From positions 372,001 to 436,000 of the forward strand of contig NZ_JACHJL010000005.1 of the NCBI RefSeq assembly GCF_014203645.1: a DNA stretch of 64,000 nucleotides, written 5' to 3'. Shown one piece after another: positions 52,106 through 62,670 of this stretch. The stretch's first letter is position 1, and each line of letters opens with the position of its first letter. The position numbers were made by a program, and so were the translations under genes. This DNA comes from Streptomyces zagrosensis. Lineage in GTDB: Bacteria; Actinomycetota; Actinomycetes; Streptomycetales; Streptomycetaceae. The notes under the pieces are model-generated. The model was not told where the DNA came from. It saw only the letters and a program-made list of their open reading frames with translations, and did not search any database.

Positions 52106-52774
52106 TTGTCCCGCATCGTGCTGAAGGCGTTTCTCGGAGTGCTCATGCGCGTCCTGTTCCGCCCGAAGGTGGAGGGAGCGGAGCGCATCCCGGGGGACGG
52201 GCCGGTGATTTTGGCCGGTAACCACGTCACGTTCATCGACTCGATGTTTGTCAGCCTGATCGTCAAGCGGCCGATCTTCTTCATCGGCAAGGACGAGTAC
52301 GTCAAGGGCACGGGGCTCAAGGGCAAGGTGATGGCTTGGTTCTTCAGCACCGGCGGCATGATTCCGGTGGACCGCGACGGCGGGCACGGCGGCGTCGCGG
52401 CGCTGATGACCGGCCGCCGAGTGCTCGAAGAGGGCAAGGTGTTCGCCATCTACCCCGAGGGCACCCGCTCCCCTGACGGCCGCCTCTATCGGGGCCGTAC
52501 CGGCGTCGCCCGGCTCGCGCTCATGACCGGCGCCACCGTGGTCCCGTTCGCGATGATCGGCACGGACAAGGTGCAGCCCGGCGGCAAGGGCCGGCTGCAC
52601 ATCGCCCCGGTGACCGTCTGCTTCGGCCAGCCGCTGGACTTCTCCCGCTACGAGGGCATGGAGCGCGACCGCTATGTGCTGAGGGCGCTGACCGACGAGG
52701 TCATGAGCGAGGTCATGCGGCTCTCGGGCCAGGAGTACGTGGACATCTACGCGACGAAGGCCAAGGCCGCGTAG
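52106..52774 (+). CDS. plsC: 1-acyl-sn-glycerol-3-phosphate acyltransferase
   Basis: A 222-residue PlsC-type enzyme. The acyltransferase boxes NHVTFIDS (Hx4D) and FAIYPEGTRSPDGRLYRGRT are intact, with GDGPVILAGN before the first and VVPFAMIGT after the second. TTG start, preceded by GGAGGG. It makes phosphatidic acid at the membrane. Divergent from glpQ, with which it shares a 253-base region. Confidence 0.93.
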   Translation: MSRIVLKAFLGVLMRVLFRPKVEGAERIPGDGPVILAGNHVTFIDSMFVSLIVKRPIFFIGKDEYVKGTGLKGKVMAWFFSTGGMIPVDRDGGHGGVAALMTGRRVLEEGKVFAIYPEGTRSPDGRLYRGRTGVARLALMTGATVVPFAMIGTDKVQPGGKGRLHIAPVTVCFGQPLDFSRYEGMERDRYVLRALTDEVMSEVMRLSGQEYVDIYATKAKAA

Positions 52775-52859
52775 CGCCCTTCGCAGCACTGGGCCGCGCA
52801 CCGCGCTGGGCTCCGCACCACTGGCCCTCTTGCCGCGCACCGCCCGCAGCCGTTCCGCA

Positions 52860-52892
52860 CCGCCCGCCAGTTGAGTGACAACTGGCGGGCGG
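52860..52892. terminator. Bidirectional terminator between plsC and the MFS gene
   Basis: A perfect 14-bp stem (52860-52873 with 52879-52892), loop AGTGA, between convergent genes. Confidence 0.8.
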
Positions 52893-52940
52893 CACGCGTT
52901 GCACGCGCGGGTGCGGGTGACGGGCGCGGGTGGCGAGAGA

Positions 52941-54536
52941 TCACTGGCGGCCGGGGCGCTTGCCCGCTTCCGCCAGGTCCTCCGCCTCGGCGGCGGTATT
53001 CGCCAGGCGCTGGCCGCGGAGCAGGAACCAGGCGACGACCGCCGTAGCGAGCAGCACGACCGCGCCCACCGACGCCGCGATCCGCAACCCGTCCACGAAC
53101 GCTTCCTGCGCCGCGGTCAGCAGCGCCCCACCCTGCTCCGGTGGGAGCTCATCCGCTGCCTCGACCGCGCCCCCCAGTGACTCATGCGCATCGGATACCG
53201 CCTGCTGCGGAGTGCCGCTGGGGGGCGTGAAACCGCGGTAGATGCCGGTGACGATGGAGCCGAGCAGCGCGATGCCCAGGGCCGCGCCGAGTTCGTACGC
53301 CGTCTCCGAGACCGCCGACGCAGCACCCGCCTGTTCCTTGGGCACGCTGGAGAGGATTACATCGGCGGTGACGGTGAAGGAGAAGCCGGCCCCGACGCCG
53401 ACGACCAGCAGCACCGCGCCGAGCAGCGGGTAGCCCGTGTTGGACTCCAGCCAGGACAGTGCGGCCAGCGCGAGGCCAACGGCGGCAAGGCCGCCGGAGA
53501 CCACGATCCGCACCGAGAACCGGCGGGCGACCAGGCCCGCCATCAGCCCGGCGGAGACCGCGCCGACCGCGGCGGGCAGCTCGGCGAGCCCGGCCTCAAG
53601 CGGCTCTCGACCCTGCACCAGCTGGAGGTACTGGGAGAGGAAAAAGACCAGCCCGGACAGGCCAAGAATGGTCAACAGGTCGGCCAGCACCGCACCGGAA
53701 AAGCCCCGATGGTGGAACAGCCGCATGTCGAGCAGCGGTGACGGCAAGGTGAGCTGCCGCCGCACGAAATACGCCAGCGCCGCCGCACCCGCCACCCCGG
53801 CGGCGGCGACGTCCCAGCTCATGCCGTGCGTCGCCGCTTCCTTGATGGTGTAGACGATGCCGATCATGCCGACCAGGGACAGCACCACGCTGAGCAGGTC
53901 CCAGGGCCCCGGGGATGGGTCGCGCGATTCGGGCAGGAGCCGGATTCCGACGAGGACGAGCACCGCCATCACCGGCAGGTTGATCAAAAACACGGAACCC
54001 CACCAGAAGTGTTCCAGCAGGAACCCGCCCACGACCGGTCCAACGGCCGCGCCCGCCGATGCCATGGCTCCCCAGATGCCGACGGCGAAGCTGCGCTCTT
54101 TCGGGTCATGGAAGAGGTTGCGGATCAGGGCGAGGGTGGCGGGCATCAGCGTCGCGCCCGCCACGCCGAGCAGCGCACGGGCGACGATCATCATCTCCGG
54201 GCTGGTCGCGTACGCGTTGAGTACGGAGACCGCGCCGAAGGCCACCGAACCGATCAGCAAGAGCTTCTTACGGCCGATCCGGTCCCCGAGGCTGCCCATG
54301 GAGACCAGAAGGCCCGCGATGACGAAGGAGTAGACGTCACCGATCCACAGCAACTGAGTGCCGGACGGGCGCAGGTCCTCGCTGAGGAACGGGGTGGCCA
54401 GGCCCAGCACGGTGGCATCCACGGCGACCAAAAGCACCGCGAGCACGAGGACGGCCAGCGCCAGCCAGCGCCCCGGCCGTGGGGCCTCCACGCTGGGGTG
54501 TGCACCAGGGCCCGTTGTCGCTATCCGACTGCTCAT
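52941..54536 (-). CDS. DHA2-type (14-helix) MFS drug exporter
   Basis: A 531-residue transporter. Motif A GDRIGRKKLLLIG and antiporter motif C GAAVGPVVGGFL are present, with about 14 helices and the long loop EGRDPSPGPWD-like between helices 6 and 7 (actual LLPESRDPSPGPWD). Typical proton-driven exporter of cationic compounds or antibiotics. The ATG overlaps the TetR stop by one base (TAATG), giving a regulator-transporter operon. Confidence 0.92.
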   Translation of the reverse strand: MSSRIATTGPGAHPSVEAPRPGRWLALAVLVLAVLLVAVDATVLGLATPFLSEDLRPSGTQLLWIGDVYSFVIAGLLVSMGSLGDRIGRKKLLLIGSVAFGAVSVLNAYATSPEMMIVARALLGVAGATLMPATLALIRNLFHDPKERSFAVGIWGAMASAGAAVGPVVGGFLLEHFWWGSVFLINLPVMAVLVLVGIRLLPESRDPSPGPWDLLSVVLSLVGMIGIVYTIKEAATHGMSWDVAAAGVAGAAALAYFVRRQLTLPSPLLDMRLFHHRGFSGAVLADLLTILGLSGLVFFLSQYLQLVQGREPLEAGLAELPAAVGAVSAGLMAGLVARRFSVRIVVSGGLAAVGLALAALSWLESNTGYPLLGAVLLVVGVGAGFSFTVTADVILSSVPKEQAGAASAVSETAYELGAALGIALLGSIVTGIYRGFTPPSGTPQQAVSDAHESLGGAVEAADELPPEQGGALLTAAQEAFVDGLRIAASVGAVVLLATAVVAWFLLRGQRLANTAAEAEDLAEAGKRPGRQ

Positions 54537-55081
54537 TACTCCATGCTCCGTCGTACGCCGCCCAGCAGCAGCTCGGCGATCATCTGCTCCATGTCATTGG
54601 GCGCGATGCGCCCGGCGTGGACAGCCCAGGCACCCGCCCCGATCAGGCCGTACAGCGCCTCGGCGAACCAGGTGGCGGTCAGGTCCACCCGGAATTCGCC
54701 GCTCTCTTGCCCGCGCTGGAAAAGGCCGGTCATCCGGGCGTCCAGACGGTCCCAGCCCTGGTGCATCTCGCCCTCGAAGAGCTGGTTCTCGGTGGTGAGG
54801 AAGGCGAGCAGCGGGGCTTCTGGCCTGATCTGGGCGACCAGCCTGCGCAATGCTTCCTCCGCGCCGCCCGCATCGATATCGGCGGCATCCAGTGCCGCCT
54901 CGAAGCGCGCTAGGCCCAGGTCCTCCAGCGCCTTGATCAGCGCGTCGCGACCGGCGAAGTGGCGGTGCAGCGTGGCGCGGCTGATGCCGGCAGCCTTGGC
55001 GATCTCGTCCATGGAGGACGTCGCTTTGCGGGTGAGCAGGGTCGCCGCCGCACGCAGCACCTGGCTTCTGTCCACAGTCAT
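54536..55081 (-). CDS. TetR-family regulator of the MFS exporter
   Basis: A 181-residue repressor. HTH in ATSSMDEIAKAAGISRATLH then RHFAGRDALIKALED near residues 17-50; the C-terminal ligand domain is variable. ATG in MTVDRSQVLRAAATLL. Its own promoter region carries TGAGAC-N6-GTCTCA, so self-repression with release by the exported drug is the likely scheme. Confidence 0.92.
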   Translation of the reverse strand: MTVDRSQVLRAAATLLTRKATSSMDEIAKAAGISRATLHRHFAGRDALIKALEDLGLARFEAALDAADIDAGGAEEALRRLVAQIRPEAPLLAFLTTENQLFEGEMHQGWDRLDARMTGLFQRGQESGEFRVDLTATWFAEALYGLIGAGAWAVHAGRIAPNDMEQMIAELLLGGVRRSME

Positions 55082-55100
55082 GAGACGAGCGTACCTCGTA

Positions 55101-55118
55101 TGAGACAACAACGTCTCA
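55101..55118. promoter_or_regulatory. Candidate TetR operator
   Basis: TGAGACAACAACGTCTCA is a 6-6-6 perfect inverted repeat 20 bases upstream of the TetR start codon, over the expected promoter; a second TGAGAC half-site overlaps the start codon at 55081. Confidence 0.6.
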
Positions 55119-55174
55119 CGGCGTCCCGTGGCTCGCGGGGCCGGCGTACGGCCCGGCGCGCCCCGGGCGCACAA

Positions 55175-55211
55175 AGGCCGGACAGGGAACAGCACGCCCC
55201 CTGCCCGGCCT
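55175..55211 (-). terminator. Terminator downstream of argH
   Basis: Arms AGGCCGGACAGGG and CCCTGCCCGGCCT (one mismatch) 46 bases after the argH stop, followed by TTT on the minus strand. Confidence 0.6.
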
Positions 55212-55256
55212 GTCACACCACGCGCGCGTAGCGCCACGTACGCACGACGAACGGCG

Positions 55257-56793
<1,537 letters not shown>

Positions 56794-57987
56794 TTAGGCC
56801 AGGTCGCGCTTGGCGGCGATCTTCGATGACATTCCGAAGATCTCGATGAAGCCCTTGGACAGCGACTGGTCGAAGGTGTCGCCGGTGTCGTAGGTGGCCA
56901 GGTTGAAGTCATACAGCGACTGCTCGGAGCGCCGCCCGGTGGCGACCGCGCGACCACCGTGCAAGGTCATCCGGACCTCGCCGGACACCTGCTGGTTGGC
57001 CTCGGCGATGAAGCCGTCCAGGGCCCGCTTGAGCGGCGAGAACCACAGGCCGTCGTAGACCAGTTCGCTCCACCGCTGCTCGACCTGGCGCTTGTAGCGG
57101 GCCAGTTCGCGTTCGACGGTGACGCTCTCCAACTCCTGGTGCGCGGTGATCAGCGCCATGGCACCGGGCGCCTCGTAGACCTCCCGGGACTTGATGCCCA
57201 CCAGCCGGTCCTCGACCATGTCGATCCGGCCGACGCCCTGCGCCCCGGCCCGCTCGTTGAGCTGCTGAATCGCCTGAAGGACGGTGACCGGCTTGCCGTC
57301 GATGGCGACCGGCGCGCCCTCCTTGAAGGTGATGATGACCTCGTCGGCCTCGCGCGCCGTGGCCGGGTTCGATGTGTAGTCGTAGACGTCCTCGATCGGC
57401 GCGTTCCAGATGTCCTCCAGGAAGCCGGTTTCCACGGCCCGCCCGAAGACGTTCTGGTCGATGGAGTACGGCGACTTCTTGCTGGTGGCGATCGGGAGGT
57501 TCTTCTCCTCGCAGAAGGCGATGGCCTTGTCCCGGGTCATCGCGTAGTCCCGGACCGGCGCGATGCACCTCAGGTCGGGCGCGAGCGAGGAGATGCCCGC
57601 CTCGAACCGCACCTGGTCGTTGCCCTTGCCGGTGCAACCGTGCGCCACGGTGCTCGCGCCGTGCTTGTTGGCGGCGGCTACCAGGTGCTTGACGATGGTC
57701 GGCCGAGAGAGCGCGGAGACCAGCGGGTAGCGGTCCATGTACAGCGCGTTGGCCTTGATCGCCGGGAGGCAGTACTCGTCGGCGAACTCGTCCTTGGCGT
57801 CGGCGACCTCCGCCTCCACTGCACCGCAGGCGAGCGCGCGCTTGCGGATGACGTCCAGGTCCTCGCCACCCTGCCCGACATCCACGGCCACGGCGATGAC
57901 CTCGGCGCCCGTCTCCTCGGCGATCCAGCCGATGCAGACGGAGGTGTCAAGGCCGCCTGAGTAGGCGAGTACGACGCGCTCGGTCAC
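56794..57987 (-). CDS. argG: Argininosuccinate synthase
   Basis: A 397-residue enzyme joining citrulline and aspartate with ATP. P-loop AYSGGLDTS near the N-terminus, then [16 protein letters not shown] and [23 protein letters not shown] in [12 protein letters not shown] follows a perfect AAGGAG. An ArgR-type operator lies immediately upstream. Complete and normal in length. Confidence 0.97.
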   Translation of the reverse strand: MTERVVLAYSGGLDTSVCIGWIAEETGAEVIAVAVDVGQGGEDLDVIRKRALACGAVEAEVADAKDEFADEYCLPAIKANALYMDRYPLVSALSRPTIVKHLVAAANKHGASTVAHGCTGKGNDQVRFEAGISSLAPDLRCIAPVRDYAMTRDKAIAFCEEKNLPIATSKKSPYSIDQNVFGRAVETGFLEDIWNAPIEDVYDYTSNPATAREADEVIITFKEGAPVAIDGKPVTVLQAIQQLNERAGAQGVGRIDMVEDRLVGIKSREVYEAPGAMALITAHQELESVTVERELARYKRQVEQRWSELVYDGLWFSPLKRALDGFIAEANQQVSGEVRMTLHGGRAVATGRRSEQSLYDFNLATYDTGDTFDQSLSKGFIEIFGMSSKIAAKRDLA

Positions 57988-58000
57988 GGGTTTCTCCTTA

Positions 58001-58034
58001 CGGTGCATTCACTGACTGGCATAAGTATGCATCG
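58001..58034. promoter_or_regulatory. Candidate ArgR operator (two ARG boxes)
   Basis: Minus strand: GATGCATACTTATGCC (close to the imperfect palindrome TGNAT-N4-ATNCA of ARG boxes) and, after a short gap, CAGTGAATGCACCG. They lie 15-50 bases before the argG start. Confidence 0.6.
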
Positions 58035-58096
58035 CTCCGTATGTTTCGTCAACGCGACAACGCGGCCGGCCGTACACAACCAGCCACCCGCGGACC

Positions 58097-58113
58097 CTGT
58101 AGTAGAACTACAG
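58097..58113. promoter_or_regulatory. Perfect palindrome upstream of the MFS gene
   Basis: CTGTAGTAGAACTACAG, a 7-3-7 perfect inverted repeat ~90 bases before the transporter start. TGTAGT/ACTACA half-sites recall GntR (YtrA-like) or BlaI/CopY operators, but no such regulator is next to it. Confidence 0.5.
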
Positions 58114-58199
58114 ATAACCTGGAGAACTTTTCACTTGTTCTGCCATATTCGGTCGGGCAGGGTGACATACCTCCAGGCCCACCACCGGACGAACGGACC

Positions 58200-59501
58200 A
58201 TGAGACCCGACTCCCCCTGGCAGGCAGCCGACTTCCGCACCCTGTTCACGGCGTCCGCACTCAGTCAGTTCGGCACCAACGTCGGCTACGTCTCCATCCC
58301 GCTGATCGCCGTCTCCGCGCTCAGCGCGACGCCGGGGCAGGTCGGCGCCCTCGCCACGCTGAGCACGATCGCCTTCCTGCTCATCGGGTTGCCCGCCGGG
58401 GCCTGGGTGGATCGGATGCGGCACCGGCGGATACTGATCACCGCGGACCTGGCCCGGGCGGTGCTGTTCGCCTCGGTCCCGGTGGCCTGGTGGCTGGACG
58501 CCCTCACCCTCGGGCAGTTGTACGTGGTCGTGCTGCTGAACGGCTGCGCCACCGTCTTCTTCGACGTCGGGTCACAGAGCGTGCTGCCGCAACTCGTGGG
58601 GCGAAAGAGCCTGGTGCGGGCCAACGCCGTGGTCGTGAGCCTGATGGCGGTCGCCAATGTGGCCGGACGCGGCGCGGGCGGCGGCCTGGTACAGCTTTTG
58701 ACCGCACCCATCGCCGTGGCCTGCACCGCCGTGAGCTATCTGGCCTCGGCGCTGCGACTGACCGCCATCCGGCACACCCCGGCACCCCCACAGCCCATGC
58801 GCCCCACCCGACTCGGAGCGCAGATAGCGGAGGGCCTACGGCACGTCTTCGGCAACAGGGAACTCCGAGCCCTCGCACTCACCGCGGCGCTCAGCAACCT
58901 CGGCGGCCAGCTCATCAACACCATGCTCCCGGTGCTGTTCATCCGGGACCTCGACTACCCGGCGGGCATGCTGGGCCTGTTCTGGGCGGCGGGCGGAGTC
59001 GGACTCCTCCTTGGTGCGCGCTGCGCCCGCCGCGTCGCCGGCCTGCTCGGTTACGGGCGCACCCTGGGCCTCGTGGGCCTGTGCATGGCGCCCGCTGGGC
59101 TCCTGGTGCCGCTCATCGACCGGGGCCCGTGGCTGTGGTTGGCCGGAACCGGCTGGCTGCTGATCATGTTCAAGACCGGCATGGACAACGTGCTCGGCGT
59201 CAGCCTGCGGCAGCAGATGACCTCGGACTCGTTGCTCGGCCGCATGAACGCCACCTTTCGGTTCGTGCTCACCGGTGCGCTCGCCATCGGCGCCGCGGCG
59301 GCGGGCCTGCTGGGCGAGCTGACCGGGGTACGCACCACGCTCTGGGTGGGCGGCGCCTTCCTCGCAACGGCCTTCCTCCCCGTCTTCCTCTCCCCGCTTC
59401 GCACCCGCCGCGAGCTTCCGACCCTCCACGAGGAACCCATCACCGGCGGCCCGACCCCCGCCCTAGAGCAGCCACCCTCGCCGCCTGCGGCGCAGGTGTG
59501 A
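58200..59501 (+). CDS. MFS transporter (12 helices)
   Basis: A 433-residue transporter starting MRPDSPWQAADFRTLFTASA. It has the MFS exporter pattern of MMR/macrolide-type efflux proteins: PAGAWVDRMRHRRILITADL as motif A, twelve helices in two halves and a hydrophilic Pro-rich C-terminus. The ATG at 58200 is used; the in-frame region upstream translates the operator. Substrate unknown. Divergent from argG. Confidence 0.88.
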   Translation: MRPDSPWQAADFRTLFTASALSQFGTNVGYVSIPLIAVSALSATPGQVGALATLSTIAFLLIGLPAGAWVDRMRHRRILITADLARAVLFASVPVAWWLDALTLGQLYVVVLLNGCATVFFDVGSQSVLPQLVGRKSLVRANAVVVSLMAVANVAGRGAGGGLVQLLTAPIAVACTAVSYLASALRLTAIRHTPAPPQPMRPTRLGAQIAEGLRHVFGNRELRALALTAALSNLGGQLINTMLPVLFIRDLDYPAGMLGLFWAAGGVGLLLGARCARRVAGLLGYGRTLGLVGLCMAPAGLLVPLIDRGPWLWLAGTGWLLIMFKTGMDNVLGVSLRQQMTSDSLLGRMNATFRFVLTGALAIGAAAAGLLGELTGVRTTLWVGGAFLATAFLPVFLSPLRTRRELPTLHEEPITGGPTPALEQPPSPPAAQV

Positions 59502-59529
59502 GGAACCCAACCCGTTCGGGCCCTGCATC

Positions 59530-59895
59530 TCACCGCCGTTCGCGCACGGCCTCGGCCAGTACCGTCACATGGCTGAGGTCGAGATCCTTCGTTGCGGTCA
59601 GCAGGGTGAGCGTGCCGTGGGCGGCCCGTTCCCTGAGCCCGGCCAGCGCGGCGTTGGCCGCAGGTTCGGCCAGTTCTGCTTGATAGCGGCTGGTGAACTC
59701 CGCGTACCGCTCGGCGTCGTGGCCGTACCAGCGGCGTAGCTCCGTGGACGGCGCCGCATCCTTGCACCACTCGTCCAGGTGAGCATCGGCCTTCGCAAGA
59801 CCGCGTGGCCAGACGCGGTCCGCCAACACCCGGGCGCCGTCCTGTGGCTCCGGCGCCTCGTACACCCTTCGCACCCGCACCTCGGCAGCTCGCAT
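59530..59895 (-). CDS. DUF488-family protein
   Basis: A 121-residue protein with RVLADRVWPRGLAKADAHLD, WCKDAAPSTELRRWYGHDAE and LTLLTATKDLDLSHVTVLAE, the pattern of the short DUF488 (YeaO-like) group of unknown function. Convergent with the MFS gene, 28 bases apart. Confidence 0.9.
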   Translation of the reverse strand: MRAAEVRVRRVYEAPEPQDGARVLADRVWPRGLAKADAHLDEWCKDAAPSTELRRWYGHDAERYAEFTSRYQAELAEPAANAALAGLRERAAHGTLTLLTATKDLDLSHVTVLAEAVRERR

Positions 59896-59945
59896 CGTGA
59901 TCGCCTCCAGCCGTCATCCAGGCCCCCCTCCCCATAATGCGAGGT

Positions 59946-60554
59946 ATGGGAAAGACATACGAACGCATCGAGGGACGGCTGCGTACCTTCATCGAAGAGC
60001 AGAAGATCTTCTTCACCGCCACCGCGCCACTCACCGGCGATGGCACCGTCAACCTCTCACCCAAGGGCGTGTCCGGGTCGTTCGCCGTGCTGGACGAGAT
60101 GACCATCGGTTACCTCGACTTCGCTGGAAGCAACGCGGAAACCATCGCTCATGTACGGGAAAACGGCCGCATCACGCTGATGTGGTGCGCCTTCGACGGG
60201 CCGCCCAACATCGTGCGCATCCACGGACAGGGCGAGGCCGTGTTCCGTGACGATCCGCGCTGGGCCGAGTTGTTGCAGCATTTTCCCGCAGTGAACCCGG
60301 AGCCGCACGGGTTGCGGGCCATCATCCTTGTCACGGCCGAGCTCATCCGGGACACCTGCGGGTACGCCGTACCGCTCATGGACTACCGCGAGGACCGAAC
60401 GTTGCACGCGCAGCGCTTCGGGCGCGAGGACGACGCGTCGCTCAGCGCGTACTTCCAAAAAAAGGAACACGTCGGCACGAGCATCGACGGCCTCCCCGGC
60501 CTGCCGCTGCCGCTACCTCCCAGCGCTCACCAGGACGTACCGCAGGGCACATAG
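59946..60554 (+). CDS. Pyridoxamine 5'-phosphate oxidase-like FMN protein
   Basis: A 202-residue protein of the PNPOx split-barrel fold: IEEQKIFFTATAPLTGDGTV, NLSPKGVSGSFAVLDEMTIG and RITLMWCAFDGPPNIVRIHG are typical of F420/FMN-binding pyridoxamine oxidase-like proteins. ATG at 59946 (MGKTYERIEG) is used; the ATG three codons earlier is possible. Likely an oxidoreductase of unknown substrate. Confidence 0.85.
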   Translation: MGKTYERIEGRLRTFIEEQKIFFTATAPLTGDGTVNLSPKGVSGSFAVLDEMTIGYLDFAGSNAETIAHVRENGRITLMWCAFDGPPNIVRIHGQGEAVFRDDPRWAELLQHFPAVNPEPHGLRAIILVTAELIRDTCGYAVPLMDYREDRTLHAQRFGREDDASLSAYFQKKEHVGTSIDGLPGLPLPLPPSAHQDVPQGT

Positions 60555-60719
60555 ACGCAGTGCCGCGGGGCCCGGGGTGCCGCTCCCGGGGCGCAGGGGT
60601 GCCGGTGGGCTGATCTTCGCGTGCGCTCCGGTATGGACATCGGCCGCGCCAGCGCCGTCGATGGCACGCACGGCGGCTCACGGTCGGCATCAGCCGAGTT
60701 CCCGGCCGAACCAACAAGG

Positions 60720-61121
60720 TCAGGCGGCCCGCGGCCGGCCCGCCAGTTGGCACCCGAGCGCGAGGAGGAGCACGAATACGGCAGCCGCCGCGGCGCTGAG
60801 CCAGCCCACGAGCAGTGCGCAGGCCGCGACGAGGACCTGAGCCGCGCCCGCGGCCAGCAACGGCCGGGCCGGCGGCGCCCCGTGGCGCATCGAGCGGAGG
60901 ATGCCTCGCCAGGCCAGGACGTCGAGCAGCACGATGACGCCGCCGAGACCTATGGATGCGGCGCCCGTGCGGTTGGCGGAGCCGCTGGTGGTTTCGTCCT
61001 CCGGACCGATGCCGTCCGCGAAGGTGGGGAAGAACCAGAAGCCGTAGACGGACACGGCGAGGATCTGGGCGCCGAGCAGCGCGAGGAGCGTGCACTGTGC
61101 CAGTCGGTAAACGGCGCTCAT
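60720..61121 (-). CDS. Membrane protein with about four helices
   Basis: A 133-residue protein: YRLAQCTLLALLGAQILAVS, SIGLGGVIVLLDVLAWRGIL, and a long hydrophobic C-terminal stretch PLLAAGAAQVLVAACALLVG plus AAAAVFVLLLALGCQL. An extracytoplasmic loop (FADGIGPEDETTSGSANRTG) separates helices 1 and 2. ATG follows GAAGGAAC. Function unknown. Confidence 0.7.
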   Translation of the reverse strand: MSAVYRLAQCTLLALLGAQILAVSVYGFWFFPTFADGIGPEDETTSGSANRTGAASIGLGGVIVLLDVLAWRGILRSMRHGAPPARPLLAAGAAQVLVAACALLVGWLSAAAAAVFVLLLALGCQLAGRPRAA

Positions 61122-61413
61122 GTTCCTTCGTCCCTCGTCGGCGCAGCGGGCCCGCATGCAGGGTGGACACATGGGTATGCGGTAGGGACAGCGAGCCACC
61201 TGGCGACGTGCTGCGCAAAACCCCTTGCCCCCGGTATCGCCTTTCGGCTCCTTTGTATCCGCTTCACGCTAGCTCAACGACCCCGCTCCCCACGGCAGTT
61301 CAAGCCAAGGGTTGATCATGCAGGCGACTGGCTCAGAAGCGTGCCAGGCACTGGCCGGCCGTCAGCAGGTACGCGGACCGAGCCGAGGGCGTGGGCCTTC
61401 GCCAGGCGCGGCC

Positions 61414-62127
61414 TCAGCCTTTGCCCCAAGCCCGGCGCAGCGCGCCGATCTCCTGCGGACTGCTCTCTCGTGCGATGTAGGGGATGTCCAGCAGGTGCCG
61501 GGTGTGTTCCTCGCCCATCCGGGCGCGTACTACGGAGGCGTCCGCGAGGACCTGGGCGTACAGCGCTGCGCCGTCCATGCAGAACACGTCGATCACCGTG
61601 ACCCGGCCGTCCACGGCGCGCCGCACGTTGCCCTCGTTCAGGTCGATGCCGTCCCACCAGGGCATGGCGGTGCGGTACTCCGCGTCCACCTGGTGCGCGA
61701 CCTGGCGCACCAGCTCGAAGGCGGGGTCGGCCGGCTGGCCATCGGCGCGGGGCGCCCACTGCGTCCAGCGGCGCTGTACGGCGGCGGCTACCGCCTCTTC
61801 CACCGGTGCCAGAAACTCCATGACCGTCAAGGTGCCGCCGCCATCGAGCGCGTCGGCGCGTTCTATGCGCGGCAAATACGGGTTGCCCGCACAGCGTCGG
61901 CACAGGTCGATGAAGGCCACGTACGCCGGGTCGAAGGGGCAAACCCGGGCCGCCAGGAGGCCGCTCGGGGAGCGAAGGCCCACCGCCCAGTCACCGACTC
62001 CGCAGGGCGTCCACCCGAGCTGGACCAGGCGGGCCGTCACATCGCGGTGCGTGCCCTGTGCCCACGGGGGGCCGACGAGTGGGGCGAGGTCGGCGGCGAG
62101 TGACACCTCGTGATCAAAGATCGGCAT
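61414..62127 (-). CDS. Unknown protein with kinase-like signature
   Basis: A 237-residue soluble protein. The segment WWDGIDLNEGNVRRAVDGRV then TVIDVFCMDG resembles the catalytic (xDxxxxN) and DFG-type blocks of kinase-fold proteins, although the overall sequence is not a canonical kinase. N-terminus MPIFDHEVSLAADLAPLVGP. No operon partner. Confidence 0.7.
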   Translation of the reverse strand: MPIFDHEVSLAADLAPLVGPPWAQGTHRDVTARLVQLGWTPCGVGDWAVGLRSPSGLLAARVCPFDPAYVAFIDLCRRCAGNPYLPRIERADALDGGGTLTVMEFLAPVEEAVAAAVQRRWTQWAPRADGQPADPAFELVRQVAHQVDAEYRTAMPWWDGIDLNEGNVRRAVDGRVTVIDVFCMDGAALYAQVLADASVVRARMGEEHTRHLLDIPYIARESSPQEIGALRRAWGKG

Positions 62128-62670
62128 CCGGGCAGCCTAGGAGCCGTCGCATGGTGCGGACACTGGTTTTCTGCCGTGCTCCGTGACCGCCCGGCGATCG
62201 TCCCAACTGCCTGGCGACCGAGCGGCGTAGCGCACCGGGGGCTGTGTCCAAGGGGGGTCGGCGGCTCGACCCGCGCCTCGGACACAGCCATCCGCAGCCC
62301 GGTCCGCGGTCCGAAGAAGCGGCCAGCGGCCCTGCGCGCCCGGTGTCTACCCGGAAGATGCCGTCCGTATCCGCAGTATCCGCCGTATTCACCGCATCCA
62401 CGGTTTTCGCCGTATTCACAGTATTCGCCGAATTCACCGTATTCACCGTATTCGCAGTAATCACGGTATTCGCCGTATCCGACGAGCGCCCGAGCGCACC
62501 GCCTACGCTCCGGGCGCGGCGGTCATGGCGCGACACGGCGTAACCCGACGAGTAGTTGTCCGCGCCGTGGTGGTCCGGTGGAGGTGAACTTGTGGGAAGG
62601 TGTCGCGGTGCTGGGGGAAGAGTGCGAGCCTGGAACACGCTGACAAGCGCGTGCATAAGGAGCCGACGAG
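62128..62670. other. 543-base gap dominated by a 9-bp minisatellite
   Basis: No gene is convincing on either strand; the open frames through it are repeats. The AT-rich minisatellite at 62365-62481 is the main content, and the remainder holds the promoter of the NTF2-like gene at its right end. Confidence 0.5.
62365..62481. repeat. 9-bp minisatellite, 13 units
   Basis: Exactly thirteen 9-bp units of the type CCGTATTCR (for example CCGTATTCA, CCGTATTCG, CAGTATTCG, CCGCATCCA) follow each other without gaps. Base composition falls well below that of the flanks. The array is in a non-coding gap. Confidence 0.9.

Noticed and set aside
62114..62656. 180-codon minus-strand frame through the minisatellite
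   Set aside because: Its open length comes from the 9-bp repeat having no stops; no ribosome site or recognisable domain.
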